DNA from: a virus
IMG/VR virus record: IMGVR_UViG_3300027969_000156
Location: 1-46,280 of that record
DNA: 46,280 nucleotides
Strand: one strand, 5' to 3'
The stretch's first letter is position 1. Each line of letters opens with the position of its first letter. The notes under the pieces were generated by a model. It saw only the letters and a list, made by a program, of their open reading frames with translations. It was not told the origin of the DNA and searched no databases. Below are positions 1-6,521 of the stretch, one piece after another. Position numbers and translations under genes: made by a program.

Positions 1-256
1 GAGCCCATGATGAATCTTTCATAGGATCAACACCGATTTCTGCACCAAAAGGACCTAGACCATCACCATTGCAATCAATACGACCACACGAATACGATTG
101 AATAATCTCATTATACTCAAACGATTCGCCAGCTTTTCTGCCAGTTAATTTAGAATCTTCGGTGAGTGTTCGTGTTACTCTTTTGGTTAATCCACGGTCA
201 ATATACCATTGCATATTGATAACACCCATCCAATTGGTAGAATATCTAATTGGCAT
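1..256 (-). CDS. Hypothetical phage protein (C-terminus cut by window edge)
   Basis: An open frame reads from an ATG at 256 to the window edge without a stop, giving at least 85 residues that begin MPIRYSTNWM. It contains an INMQWYIDRGL segment and a run SCGRIDCNGDG. I do not recognise a family. Its start overlaps the stop of the upstream 48-aa gene as TAATG, so it is the distal member of the minus-strand run of small genes. No function is proposed. Confidence 0.7.
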   Translation of the reverse strand, partial: MPIRYSTNWMGVINMQWYIDRGLTKRVTRTLTEDSKLTGRKAGESFEYNEIIQSYSCGRIDCNGDGLGPFGAEIGVDPMKDSSWA

Positions 257-402
257 TACTTTTGATCCTTTAATAAGGCTTCAATTTCTTCTGCTTGTAA
301 TCTCAACATAGCAATAGCGGCTTTAATAATATCATACTGTTTTGGTGCCAATGGATTACCATATTGAATATCTAATTCATCTGCAATTTCATGTGCTGTC
401 AT
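256..402 (-). CDS. Small hypothetical protein, 48 aa
   Basis: A 48-residue helical protein starting MTAHEIADELDIQYG and ending in an acidic/lysine helix (LQAEEIEALLKDQK). It overlaps the upstream gene by 4 nt (ATGA) and its stop overlaps the next start (TAATG), so it is translationally coupled on both sides. The coupling is the main reason to believe it is real. Function unknown. Confidence 0.65.
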   Translation of the reverse strand: MTAHEIADELDIQYGNPLAPKQYDIIKAAIAMLRLQAEEIEALLKDQK

Positions 403-578
403 TCTTCTTCTCCATCGTTGATATAAACTTCTTCATAGATTGATTTGATAACTTCACTCTCATGCTCATCAGCACAATATTCTTTTACATCTTCAACCGT
501 ATATTGGCCAACATGAATAACTTTACCCGATTGAAATTCAACCATGTAAACCCTTTCGAAATCTGAATCATAACTCAT
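399..578 (-). CDS. Small acidic hypothetical protein, 59 aa
   Basis: A 59-residue acidic protein starting MSYDSDFERVYMVEFQSG. A segment reading GKVIHVGQYTVEDVKEYCAD looks like a small beta-then-helix fold. It overlaps both neighbours by 4 nt (ATGA). Function unknown; coupling and its normal composition support that it is expressed. Confidence 0.65.
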   Translation of the reverse strand: MSYDSDFERVYMVEFQSGKVIHVGQYTVEDVKEYCADEHESEVIKSIYEEVYINDGEEE

Positions 579-1021
579 GCTGTTTCCTTTTCTTTACAAA
601 ATTCTGTGAACTCTTTTAAATAACCACCAAATACCATTTCGTGTTTATCACTACCACTTACACCAAAGAAATTACAACCACAATTATATACTTCAACATA
701 TAATCCATCCTTGTTGAAAATGTGATACTCATAATCTTGGCCACAATCTCTTTCATCGGTTGAATAAATGTAAAAACCACCAGGTGTTTCTTTAAAGTGA
801 GCAACCATACTGGCGGCTAAACAACCCATGCCATTATAAACCATTTCTTCTGCCGTTTCTGTATGAATTAATCCATTCACTAAACGACCGCCATTCAAAA
901 ACTCTGCTAACTCGGCACCATGTCCCGTAGGATAGCCATCGAATTGGCGATACATATTACATACAGGTTTTTGGATTTGTCCGTATTTTTCATACACAAA
1001 AGTTAAACATCTGGTACCCAT
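575..1021 (-). CDS. Conserved phage protein with MGTR...DGYPTGHG motif
   Basis: A 148-residue protein starting MGTRCLTFVYE, with YRQFDGYPTGHGAELAEFL near residues 25-43. From memory this MGTR-plus-DGYPTGHG pattern marks a widespread phage and bacterial hypothetical family whose function has not been settled. The middle has the beta-rich segments GGFYIYSTDERD and DGLYVEVYNCGCN. It begins at a TAATG overlap with the upstream stop and ends at an ATGA overlap with the next start. The family assignment is by eye. Confidence 0.75.
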   Translation of the reverse strand: MGTRCLTFVYEKYGQIQKPVCNMYRQFDGYPTGHGAELAEFLNGGRLVNGLIHTETAEEMVYNGMGCLAASMVAHFKETPGGFYIYSTDERDCGQDYEYHIFNKDGLYVEVYNCGCNFFGVSGSDKHEMVFGGYLKEFTEFCKEKETA

Positions 1022-1260
1022 TATATAAAATCCTCTTCATCAATTTGCCAACCTTCAGCACGCAACTGTTCACGACCACTTGCCGTTTTCTTCATAGCAT
1101 CAAAAGCATCATGTATGCCATTAATACTTTCAATCAACCAATCACGGCTACGCCATTGTTCTGGTGTTGCAAAACGAGGACGAAAGCCATGAAAATCTTT
1201 ATGAAAATCGGAAAAATATGATTGTAATTCTTCAACATTCATATCATCAAAATCACTCAT
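1021..1260 (-). CDS. Small hypothetical protein, 79 aa
   Basis: I chose the ATG at 1260 (MSDFDDMNVEELQSYFSDFH) rather than one 12 nt upstream. It forms an ATGA overlap with the preceding stop and has AGGTG just in front. The protein is hydrophilic with aromatic and acidic residues and a central segment FRPRFATPEQWRSRDW. No family recognised. Confidence 0.65.
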   Translation of the reverse strand: MSDFDDMNVEELQSYFSDFHKDFHGFRPRFATPEQWRSRDWLIESINGIHDAFDAMKKTASGREQLRAEGWQIDEEDFI

Positions 1261-1580
1261 ACACCTGCCCATCTAATATGTTTAAAACCACCACACAATA
1301 CATTACCACGACTAAAGTTACGAGCAGGTGCACGCCAACTTGCCGATTTTAATATATCGCCACGCTTAAACTTCTTATCATCATTCAACATAATCCAAGA
1401 ATGTGAAGAACGCTGACCAATACTAAATTGACCAATATGATTCATAATAACATGAACATATTTGCGGCCTAATTCATATTTGAATTCTATGAATTGGTTG
1501 CCACCTCTACTATCATAATCTGCCTGCAAATGAGCAACATACTCTTTCAAGCCAGTATCTAAATCTTTATAAACTTCCAT
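1257..1580 (-). CDS. Conserved phage hypothetical protein, 107 aa
   Basis: The frame is open further upstream, but the start MEVYKDLDTGLKEYV at 1580 has GGAG about 10 nt before it and overlaps the upstream gene by only 14 nt. The C-terminal half (RGDILKSASWRAPARNFSRG) looks like a beta-rich domain I associate with a conserved T4-like hypothetical. Function unknown. Confidence 0.65.
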   Translation of the reverse strand: MEVYKDLDTGLKEYVAHLQADYDSRGGNQFIEFKYELGRKYVHVIMNHIGQFSIGQRSSHSWIMLNDDKKFKRGDILKSASWRAPARNFSRGNVLCGGFKHIRWAGV

Positions 1581-1764
1581 ATAATGATACTCCATCAATG
1601 TCATAAAAATCCAAATCTTCATTGAAGCTTGGGTCACGCTCAATCTCTGAAGCAATCCATGCCTCAGCATCCGCATAGACTGTAAAAGCTCTCAATGTCA
1701 ACCAATTGGTATTACCTGTCATTTCATCAAAACGACCGGAACTCACTACATATACACTAGTCAT
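1567..1764 (-). CDS. Small hypothetical protein, 65 aa
   Basis: The probable start is MTSVYVVSSGRFDEM at 1764, not the longer open frame, because it overlaps the upstream gene by only 8 nt. The protein alternates beta (VYVVSSG) and acidic helix (ADAEAWIASEIERD), a common layout in small phage regulators and inhibitors. No family assigned. Confidence 0.6.
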   Translation of the reverse strand: MTSVYVVSSGRFDEMTGNTNWLTLRAFTVYADAEAWIASEIERDPSFNEDLDFYDIDGVSLYGSL

Positions 1765-1945
1765 TGTCTGCACCTGTAATATAATCAATTGTTTCAATAA
1801 CACAATCATCAGCACAGCTCATCAAAGATGCAACATGCGCACTTACCTTCAACTTACCAGCACCTTCGGCATCTGCCCAATGGTATACATCAGAAAGCAA
1901 ATGCTGTGCTTGCCTCAACTTATCCAACAATTCAATTTGTGTCAT
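1757..1945 (-). CDS. Small hypothetical protein, 62 aa
   Basis: A helical protein, MTQIELLDKLRQAQHLLSDV onward, with two cysteines and an acidic C-terminus. Its ATG overlaps the preceding stop (TAATG). Likely a small soluble all-alpha protein; no family recognised. Confidence 0.6.
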   Translation of the reverse strand: MTQIELLDKLRQAQHLLSDVYHWADAEGAGKLKVSAHVASLMSCADDCVIETIDYITGADND

Positions 1946-2253
1946 TAATGGCTCCTATTATTTGCCCAGCGGACACCACGATTAAAGGCATCACGCTCAA
2001 TACGAATTTCTCTAGTATCACGGTCACTGCGTTGATATACATCAAAAGCATAAGCATTACATTTTTTGGTAGAATAACTACCATTAAAGCGGGGACCACG
2101 AAAACAAACATAATACTTGGTAAAATCAATAAATCTTTTCATTTCTTCATACAAAGCAATTGGTACTGCCTTATAACTAGAACGAAAATTGGCTGGTGCC
2201 TGATAATTCTCTAATGCTTGGCACATTGCAATTTCTTTTAAACGATATTCCAT
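1945..2253 (-). CDS. Hypothetical protein, 102 aa
   Basis: Start taken at the ATG at 2253 (MEYRLKEIAMCQALENYQ); the frame also has an in-frame TTG at 2265 with no better ribosome site. The protein is basic and aromatic-rich (RFIDFTKYYVCFRGPRFNGS) and ends VRWANNRSH. It is the first gene after a terminator-like hairpin, so it may depend on read-through. Function unknown. Confidence 0.6.
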   Translation of the reverse strand: MEYRLKEIAMCQALENYQAPANFRSSYKAVPIALYEEMKRFIDFTKYYVCFRGPRFNGSYSTKKCNAYAFDVYQRSDRDTREIRIERDAFNRGVRWANNRSH

Positions 2254-2261
2254 ATATACTT

Positions 2262-2300
2262 TCAAAAAGATGAGGTCTTACACCCGACAGGACGCCTCAT
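2262..2300 (-). terminator. Stem-loop with T-run after the 94-aa gene
   Basis: On the minus strand, ATGAGG (2300-2295) pairs with CCTCAT (2275-2270) across a GC-rich loop, followed by CTTTTTG. It lies 7 nt past the stop of the 2307-2591 gene, as expected of an intrinsic terminator, probably leaky because genes continue downstream. Confidence 0.55.
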
Positions 2301-2306
2301 TTAACA

Positions 2307-2591
2307 TTAAACTTTACTTAAATTAATTACTCTAAAATCAAACTCCATAAAACTGGTTTGATGCGGTACAAAAGCAATCTGCTCAACACGGTTTCTAGCA
2401 TTAACTTTGGTTTCGTATTTCTTAAACTTATCAACCGTTACTTTTATTTTGTATGAACTAAAACCGGACTCATAGGAATTGGCATCAATCACTACACCTT
2501 CAATAAATGCATCATCACGACCTGCCATTGGTTTAAAATCGTATGCACGAATGATATCACCAACAGTAGCAATTCCTTCAAATTTCAACAT
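2307..2591 (-). CDS. Hypothetical protein, 94 aa
   Basis: Starts MLKFEGIATVGDIIRAYDFK behind a good ribosome site (TTAGGAGATATT). It reads as a compact beta protein with GRDDAFIEGVVIDAN and a lysine-rich strand (SYKIKVTVDKFKKYETK). It is the first gene after the 2619-2646 promoter, with a 5' leader of about 20 nt, and is followed by a terminator-like hairpin, so it may be a single-gene early unit. Function unknown. Confidence 0.7.
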   Translation of the reverse strand: MLKFEGIATVGDIIRAYDFKPMAGRDDAFIEGVVIDANSYESGFSSYKIKVTVDKFKKYETKVNARNRVEQIAFVPHQTSFMEFDFRVINLSKV

Positions 2592-2618
2592 AATATCTCC
2601 TAATCAATTAATAAAACC

Positions 2619-2646
2619 ATTATACAGGTACCACACTATACCACAA
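2619..2646 (-). promoter_or_regulatory. Sigma70-like promoter (TTGTGG-16-TATAAT)
   Basis: On the minus strand -35 TTGTGG (2646-2641) and -10 TATAAT (2624-2619) are 16 nt apart, just upstream of the 2591 start. The same TTGTGGTATA...CCTGTATAATGG layout recurs at 4292-4319, which argues against chance. Confidence 0.65.
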
Positions 2647-2659
2647 GCACTTTGTCATA

Positions 2660-2809
2660 TTAGAAGCGATATACTTGGTCCTTACTTTTGGTTATGTTGT
2701 ATCCAGACAACAGTTTTTGTTCCACAAACAATTCAGCAATAGCCTGATTATCTTCAAAACCTTGCTGTAACGATTTTAATTCACTTATCACAAATTCCCA
2801 TGTATTCAC
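2660..2809 (-). CDS. Small hypothetical protein with GTG start, 49 aa
   Basis: A 49-codon frame begins GTG at 2809 (VNTWEFVISELKSLQQGF) with AAGGAA upstream; the GTG forms a GTGA overlap with the stop of the upstream 34-aa gene. It ends at TAA 2660. The protein is acidic and helical (EDNQAIAELFVEQK). It contains the 2695-2712 palindrome in its coding sequence. Function unknown. Confidence 0.55.
   Translation of the reverse strand: MNTWEFVISELKSLQQGFEDNQAIAELFVEQKLLSGYNITKSKDQVYRF
2695..2712. repeat. TGTTGT-N6-ACAACA palindrome, copy 1
   Basis: Perfect 6-bp inverted arms with a 6-nt spacer (ATCCAG), inside the 49-aa gene and 49 nt upstream of the -35 box of the 2619 promoter. Matching copies lie at 4368, 6571 and 15428. 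Confidence 0.6.
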
Positions 2810-2910
2810 TTAATTGGTTCCTTAAATAGTTTATATAATGCAATGCCTGAAATTACTGTTAATGTACCAGTTAAGGCAAATAATACGATTAATACAGTTT
2901 GATTAATCAT
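2806..2910 (-). CDS. Single-span membrane peptide, 34 aa
   Basis: Reads MINQTVLIVLFALTGTLTVI followed by a short basic tail, so residues 5-27 would form one transmembrane helix with the tail in the cytoplasm. It starts at a TAATG overlap with the upstream gene and ends in a GTGA overlap with the next. Such tiny phage membrane peptides often act as inhibitors or in superinfection exclusion, but nothing here fixes the role. Confidence 0.6.
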   Translation of the reverse strand: MINQTVLIVLFALTGTLTVISGIALYKLFKEPIK

Positions 2911-3209
2911 TATTCTGCCTCTTCCATATTCAAATAAGTTTCTAAATGACCTTGGATTCTATCATCTTCACTCGAATAGAATACAAAATCTCCCATTTCA
3001 TGGCGGAATTCTTTATCAACATATTCAAAACCACCATAATACTGTAAGGCACGGTCATTACCTTTATATACAGCAATACAATCAGGTGATATAAACAAAC
3101 TACCTGACCTATTATCAAGACCTAATTTGACAGCAGGCACCTTTTCCATTGTACCAACATAATTATCGGTCAATTCTGTTACTTCGTCAATTAATGTAAA
3201 TAAATTCAT
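2910..3209 (-). CDS. Hypothetical protein, 99 aa
   Basis: Start MNLFTLIDEVTELTDNYVG at 3209 is preceded by TTGAGGT; a TTG start 12 nt upstream is less likely. The protein is acidic with aromatic beta segments (DCIAVYKGNDRALQYYGGFE) and ends EEAE. No family recognised. Confidence 0.65.
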   Translation of the reverse strand: MNLFTLIDEVTELTDNYVGTMEKVPAVKLGLDNRSGSLFISPDCIAVYKGNDRALQYYGGFEYVDKEFRHEMGDFVFYSSEDDRIQGHLETYLNMEEAE

Positions 3210-3210
3210 A

Positions 3211-3399
3211 TTATACCTCAATCATATTATAGAGTTTGGACATAATGATGGAAGTTGGATTATCATCCTCATCATCATTCCATTGTGGAAAATCATTTAA
3301 TGCGTCATAGATAAGTTCAATTTCATCCAATTGCAATTTAACCGAATACTCATCTTTACCAATACCATAACGAGTTAATTCAAATATAACATTATTCAT
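3211..3399 (-). CDS. Small acidic protein, 62 aa, paralogue of the 4870 gene
   Basis: Starts MNNVIFELTRYGIGKDEYSV behind AAAGGAG. Its second half (LDEIELIYDALNDF, an Asp-rich stretch, then MSKLYNMI) resembles that of the 67-aa protein at 4870-5073 (NQLDLIYNGLSAI, acidic stretch, MFDRLYEV). The two look like duplicated genes. Function unknown; the acidic surface could fit a DNA-mimic or inhibitor, which is speculation. Confidence 0.65.
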   Translation of the reverse strand: MNNVIFELTRYGIGKDEYSVKLQLDEIELIYDALNDFPQWNDDEDDNPTSIIMSKLYNMIEV

Positions 3400-3432
3400 A
3401 ATACTCCTTTGTTTATACTTACTTACATAATC

Positions 3433-3468
3433 TTACTAATAACCACTCATAGAATGGTTACTATAATA
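3433..3468. repeat. Stem-loop with arms shared with 5858-5907, copy 1
   Basis: TTACTAATAACCACT (3433-3447) then a short centre and AATGGTTACTATAATA. TAACCA pairs with TGGTTA. It starts 4 nt past the stop of the 3472-4242 gene, so it sits in its 3' untranslated region. The left 15-mer is identical at 5858-5872 while the centre differs. Confidence 0.6.
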
Positions 3469-3471
3469 CAA

Positions 3472-4242
3472 TTAAGCAGCTATTTTAATAGTAAACTGAT
3501 AATCACCAACTGGATATTTTACGAAACCGCTAGTATCCTTCTTTGCCTTGCCTTTGGCATATAAACCAACCACACAACCTTTTGGATCAAGAAAGCGTAA
3601 ATCACTTTCATCACCATTAAATACAGTCAGGTTAGAATTAAAGAATTTCTCTGGCATTGCTGTGCCTTTCTTAATACCAAATACCACAGCAATATTAAGA
3701 CCTTCATTAACTGCCTGCTTACAATCCATGTAATTACCATCTGCCATAGAAAATGTAAGGTGATAATTAGAAATATGTTTTACCTTACGACCGAGTACCT
3801 TGGTATAATCATAAAACTGGACATTATCAAAAGCTGCAAAGATGTTAGTATATACTGTACCATCTTTGGTTACTGGATATTTTTCCCACGATAAATCGCT
3901 GGTGCCATTTAAACGAAATACAGGAATAAGACCTTTTTTCTCGCTTTGCTTAATAGCATTCTTAATATCTCTTACCAATTCAAACATAAACACTTCACGC
4001 ATTTCATAAAACATTTTAGTTTTACGGATTCTCGCCTGCTGAATGGTATTCGTTACCTCACCACGCTTAAACATACCACCTCGACCAGCAGTATTTAAAC
4101 AAGCGGCAGCGCAACCTGGTGATGCCTTAGGACAGGTATTATGACCTGATAATGTATAAGGCGCCAAGTGTAAAATAAAGGTATTATAACCTTGTGCCAT
4201 TCCCTTTAAAGTCTTGGGATTACCGACTGATAATAATTTCAT
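3472..4242 (-). CDS. Gene product 88 (GP88)-like protein
   Basis: A 256-residue protein starting MKLLSVGNPKTLKGMAQGYN. It carries the cysteine cluster CPKASPGCAAACLN (C37, C44, C48), a GRGG turn, a basic helix region and VFRLNGTSDLSWEK. From memory this is the GP88 domain family found in many phages and plasmids, whose activity is unknown. The cysteine cluster suggests a metal site, but three cysteines alone do not prove radical-SAM chemistry. It is the first gene behind the 4292 promoter, with AGGAAATT as ribosome site, and is followed by a stem-loop. Confidence 0.8.
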   Translation of the reverse strand: MKLLSVGNPKTLKGMAQGYNTFILHLAPYTLSGHNTCPKASPGCAAACLNTAGRGGMFKRGEVTNTIQQARIRKTKMFYEMREVFMFELVRDIKNAIKQSEKKGLIPVFRLNGTSDLSWEKYPVTKDGTVYTNIFAAFDNVQFYDYTKVLGRKVKHISNYHLTFSMADGNYMDCKQAVNEGLNIAVVFGIKKGTAMPEKFFNSNLTVFNGDESDLRFLDPKGCVVGLYAKGKAKKDTSGFVKYPVGDYQFTIKIAA

Positions 4243-4291
4243 AATTTCCTATTCTTAAAAATTTCAATCAAGATTTGCTACCGAAAAAACC

Positions 4292-4319
4292 ATTATACAG
4301 GCATTAGAATATACCACAA
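4292..4319 (-). promoter_or_regulatory. Sigma70-like promoter (TTGTGG-16-TATAAT)
   Basis: Minus strand -35 TTGTGG (4319-4314), 16-nt spacer, -10 TATAAT (4297-4292), then GGTTTTTT. It lies 50 nt upstream of the GP88-like start. Same boxes and spacing as the promoter at 2619, and the palindrome copy lies exactly 49 nt upstream of -35 in both. Confidence 0.7.
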
Positions 4320-4367
4320 TCAATATGGCATATTCCAATACGGTTTCTCTGCCGAAAAACCATAATG

Positions 4368-4385
4368 TGTTGTATGGGCACAACA
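4368..4385. repeat. TGTTGT-N6-ACAACA palindrome, copy 2
   Basis: Perfect 6-bp arms around ATGGGC, 2 nt past the stop of the 36-aa membrane peptide and 49 nt upstream of the -35 box at 4319. Could be a repressor-type operator or a short RNA hairpin; no T-run follows, so it is not a classic terminator. Confidence 0.6.
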
Positions 4386-4387
4386 GA

Positions 4388-4498
4388 CTATTTGAGATAA
4401 TAATTAAAATACATTACCGAATAATATAAATTTAATGCACATAATGTAAATACCCACAAACAAAATAAAATGGTAAGATAATATAATTTCCTCATCAT
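4388..4498 (-). CDS. Single-span membrane peptide, 36 aa
   Basis: Reads MMRKLYYLTILFCLWVFTLC then ALNLYYSVMYFNYYLK. Basic N-terminus plus a long hydrophobic helix suggests an inner-membrane peptide. Its first ATG overlaps the upstream stop (ATGA). Too short for most gene callers. Role unknown. Confidence 0.5.
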   Translation of the reverse strand: MMRKLYYLTILFCLWVFTLCALNLYYSVMYFNYYLK

Positions 4499-4701
4499 AA
4501 TGGCGCCGCCTTAATCTCATCCTTACCAAGTAAAATAGTATATACTGGATCGGTACGCCACCTTAATGTAATTGGATTATCTAGATTAACTGTATAAACA
4601 ATCCGCTTACCATACATTCTACTGGATTCTACTTTACCGATAATCGCTTCATTTTTAAATAAACCAATTACCCTAGAACCATCAGCAATAAATCTACTCA
4701 T
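4495..4701 (-). CDS. Small basic hypothetical protein, 68 aa
   Basis: Start MSRFIADGSRVIGLFKNEAI at 4701 has GGAGAG 5 nt upstream and overlaps the previous gene by 8 nt. Pattern is short beta strands (GKRIVYTVNLDN, PVYTILLGKDEI), perhaps a small barrel. Unknown family. Confidence 0.6.
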   Translation of the reverse strand: MSRFIADGSRVIGLFKNEAIIGKVESSRMYGKRIVYTVNLDNPITLRWRTDPVYTILLGKDEIKAAPL

Positions 4702-4873
4702 TATTACTCTCCTGTATATCCAACCAAGTATCAAATTCTACCTGATACGCATTTGGATTAAGATTAAACAATATCTCCGATGCCAAAAAATATTCACCAG
4801 AGATTTCCACACCACTATTATTATTATCAAAGTAATAATTAAATTCTTCGATTAACCGCTTAGTACCACTCAT
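4694..4873 (-). CDS. Small acidic hypothetical protein, 59 aa
   Basis: Reads MSGTKRLIEEFNYYFDNNNS onward and ends LDIQESNNE. It overlaps the upstream gene by 4 nt (ATGA) and the next by 8 nt, which is the main support for it being real. Acidic, soluble, no recognised family. Confidence 0.6.
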   Translation of the reverse strand: MSGTKRLIEEFNYYFDNNNSGVEISGEYFLASEILFNLNPNAYQVEFDTWLDIQESNNE

Positions 4874-5073
4874 TTACATACCTCATATAATCGGTCAAAC
4901 ATAATATCCAAATCAATATCATCATTTTTATCATAATAAGGACTATCTTCGTCCTTAATATCATCGGTAATAGCAGATAAACCATTATAGATTAAATCCA
5001 ATTGATTATCTGATAATACAGTAGATGATACATCCTGACCATTTACCACTCTAGTAATTCTATATTCTATCAT
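4870..5073 (-). CDS. Small acidic protein, 67 aa, paralogue of the 3211 gene
   Basis: Starts MIEYRITRVVNGQDVSSTVL after AAAGGTC. Its C-terminal half shares a leucine/isoleucine helix, an Asp-rich loop and a LYEV end with the 3211-3399 protein. Very acidic (DKNDDIDLDIMFD). Both ends overlap neighbours by 4 nt. Function unknown. Confidence 0.65.
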   Translation of the reverse strand: MIEYRITRVVNGQDVSSTVLSDNQLDLIYNGLSAITDDIKDEDSPYYDKNDDIDLDIMFDRLYEVCK

Positions 5074-5180
5074 AATGACCTTTCAATTCTAATATTGCCA
5101 CTCATAACCATATATTCTGTATCAATATTGGTAAAGTGGTAAGATAATAACATAATAATAAACAATAACATAAACTTCAT
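5070..5180 (-). CDS. Short membrane peptide, 36 aa
   Basis: Reads MKFMLLFIIMLLSYHFTNID then TEYMVMSGNIRIERSL. A perfect AGGAG lies 5 nt before the ATG and the stop overlaps the next start (ATGA). Residues 2-15 are hydrophobic, so it could be a signal-anchored or exported peptide. Role unknown. Confidence 0.55.
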   Translation of the reverse strand: MKFMLLFIIMLLSYHFTNIDTEYMVMSGNIRIERSL

Positions 5181-5233
5181 ATAAACTCCTAATAATATTA
5201 CTAATATACCCCGTAAGATATATTATAATACCA

Positions 5234-5311
5234 CTATATCAATATACCAATCAATAATAGACCAGTAGATAATAACATAATCTTAATATACTGCTTATCG
5301 ATATATGCCAT
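5234..5311 (-). CDS. Very short membrane peptide, 25 aa
   Basis: Reads MAYIDKQYIKIMLLSTGLLL then IGILI. GGGAGATAG sits 5 nt before the ATG. The C-terminal 14 residues form a hydrophobic helix. The length makes this tentative; the strong ribosome site and similar neighbours are the support. Confidence 0.4.
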   Translation of the reverse strand: MAYIDKQYIKIMLLSTGLLLIGILI

Positions 5312-5315
5312 AATA

Positions 5316-5501
5316 CTATCTCCCATATAATTGATAAACGGAAGAAAATCTATCCCGTATATAATTAAACTGCTTATCCTTTGGAATACTTAATACCTCA
5401 CCCATAAGATTATTCATATAAAATAAGGTATATTCTACACCGTGATGCTTAACCATATAATCTGATAGGTTATTGATTAATATCCGTTTGGTTAATTTCA
5501 T
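5316..5501 (-). CDS. Small hypothetical protein, 61 aa
   Basis: Start MKLTKRILINNLSDYMVKHH at 5501 with GAGGTT upstream; the open frame extends further but without a better start. Basic N-terminus, then GVEYTLFYMNNLMGEVL. Soluble alpha/beta look; no family recognised. Confidence 0.6.
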   Translation of the reverse strand: MKLTKRILINNLSDYMVKHHGVEYTLFYMNNLMGEVLSIPKDKQFNYIRDRFSSVYQLYGR

Positions 5502-5512
5502 AATAACCTCGA

Positions 5513-5659
5513 TTAATGACCACAAGCAGTAAGAAAACGGTTAATATCAAATAACCGATTATCATTTTTAAACTGTACTGCTAGATTGGAACATAATAGA
5601 AAATCCGCTTTCGATTCAAATAACGATTTTGCTACGATAATATAATGCTTTTTACTCAT
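5513..5659 (-). CDS. Small hypothetical protein, 48 aa
   Basis: Reads MSKKHYIIVAKSLFESKADF onward and ends NRFLTACGH. CAGGAGTTTAT gives a strong ribosome site. HYIIVAKSL looks like a leading beta strand. Unknown family; it is the first gene after the 5660-5857 non-coding stretch. Confidence 0.55.
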   Translation of the reverse strand: MSKKHYIIVAKSLFESKADFLLCSNLAVQFKNDNRLFDINRFLTACGH

Positions 5660-5857
5660 ATAAACTCCTGTTAATAACTAATAATAATATACTTTATTAC
5701 TTTCCGTAATATAGTCGCTATATTGTCGCCGGTATAGTGCTTCGATTAAGTCTTAGTTTGAATACCAGATTATCCTAGTGCGTCCTAGATTATCCTGAGA
5801 GATTTTCCGAGATACTTTGAGATAATCGAGAATAAAAACTTTAATATAATCAATAAC
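5660..5857. other. Non-coding stretch with short repeats
   Basis: No convincing gene. AGATTATCCT occurs at 5767-5776 and 5787-5796, exactly 20 nt apart, separated by AGTGCGTCCT. An 18-mer at 5817-5834 (TTGAGATAATCGAGAATA) is identical to 6271-6288 inside the 115-aa gene. It may hold regulatory sites or be a decayed gene. Confidence 0.5.
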
Positions 5858-5907
5858 TTACTAATAACCACTAAGCGCCGCTGAGCGGATATAATGGTTA
5901 TTATAAA
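5858..5907. repeat. Nested stem-loop, arms shared with 3433-3468, copy 2
   Basis: AATAACCA (5863-5870) pairs with TGGTTATT (5895-5902), and inside it CCGC (5878-5881) pairs with GCGG (5885-5888). It lies just past the stop of the 5919-6137 gene. Arms match copy 1 while the centre is longer and GC-rich. Confidence 0.6.
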
Positions 5908-5918
5908 TCATTTAGATA

Positions 5919-6137
5919 TTAAGCAGATAATTTTGCTTGCAATTTGGCAAGTTTATCAGAAGCAGCTTTAATTTGCGCTTCGATTTTCTCTCTCTTAGCA
6001 TTTTCTTTTGCTTGTTTAGTAAATACTGCCATTACCTTTTTATCTTTTACTTCCTCTGAGATAATGCTACGGATTGTTTTTACCAATGCACGCTTGTCTG
6101 ATAATGATAATGCTTGAATAGTGTCGATTAATAACAT
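5919..6137 (-). CDS. Small lysine-rich helical protein, 72 aa
   Basis: Starts MLLIDTIQALSLSDKRALVK. Residues 45-72 are a coiled-coil-like Lys/Glu/Ala helix (REKIEAQIKAASDKLAKLQA). Possibly a small DNA- or protein-binding factor. The upstream gene is 36 nt away. Unknown family. Confidence 0.65.
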   Translation of the reverse strand: MLLIDTIQALSLSDKRALVKTIRSIISEEVKDKKVMAVFTKQAKENAKREKIEAQIKAASDKLAKLQAKLSA

Positions 6138-6173
6138 ATAATTTCCTTTAGTTTAAATTTAAATGGTTACTGC

Positions 6174-6521
6174 TTATAGTGATACTTTATTAGATAATGC
6201 TACTACAAATGGTTTATTACCATTTTTTCTTGATTTTCTTGGTTTAGCGGTGATAATATGCTTACCACTATTGAGATAATCGAGAATATCCTGCTGAATT
6301 TGAATATCTGCTTTTAGTTTAGCATTTTCTACTGGTTTTGAATATACTTTACCTGTAAATGATTTAGCGATACTATTGGCAATATCATATTCACTAGGTT
6401 GATTATCAGCAGCGATTTTCTCACGCTTTTTAATACTCTTGAGGTCCTGATTAACGCATGATAATAACTGCTTTAATTCAGCGATACTCATATTAGATAA
6501 TGCTTTAATATCGTTATTCAT
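6174..6521 (-). CDS. Basic hypothetical protein, 115 aa
   Basis: Starts MNNDIKALSNMSIAELKQLL. A helical N-terminal half is followed by a very basic tail (ITAKPRKSRKNGNKPF), which could bind nucleic acid. It is the first gene behind the 6618 promoter, with a roughly 90-nt leader that contains palindrome copy 3. Function unknown. Confidence 0.65.
   Translation of the reverse strand: MNNDIKALSNMSIAELKQLLSCVNQDLKSIKKREKIAADNQPSEYDIANSIAKSFTGKVYSKPVENAKLKADIQIQQDILDYLNSGKHIITAKPRKSRKNGNKPFVVALSNKVSL

Noticed and set aside
1828-2214. A 128-codon plus-strand frame opposite small minus genes
   Set aside because: The minus-strand genes here are coupled and have normal composition; the plus frame is Thr/Ile-rich and lacks a ribosome site.
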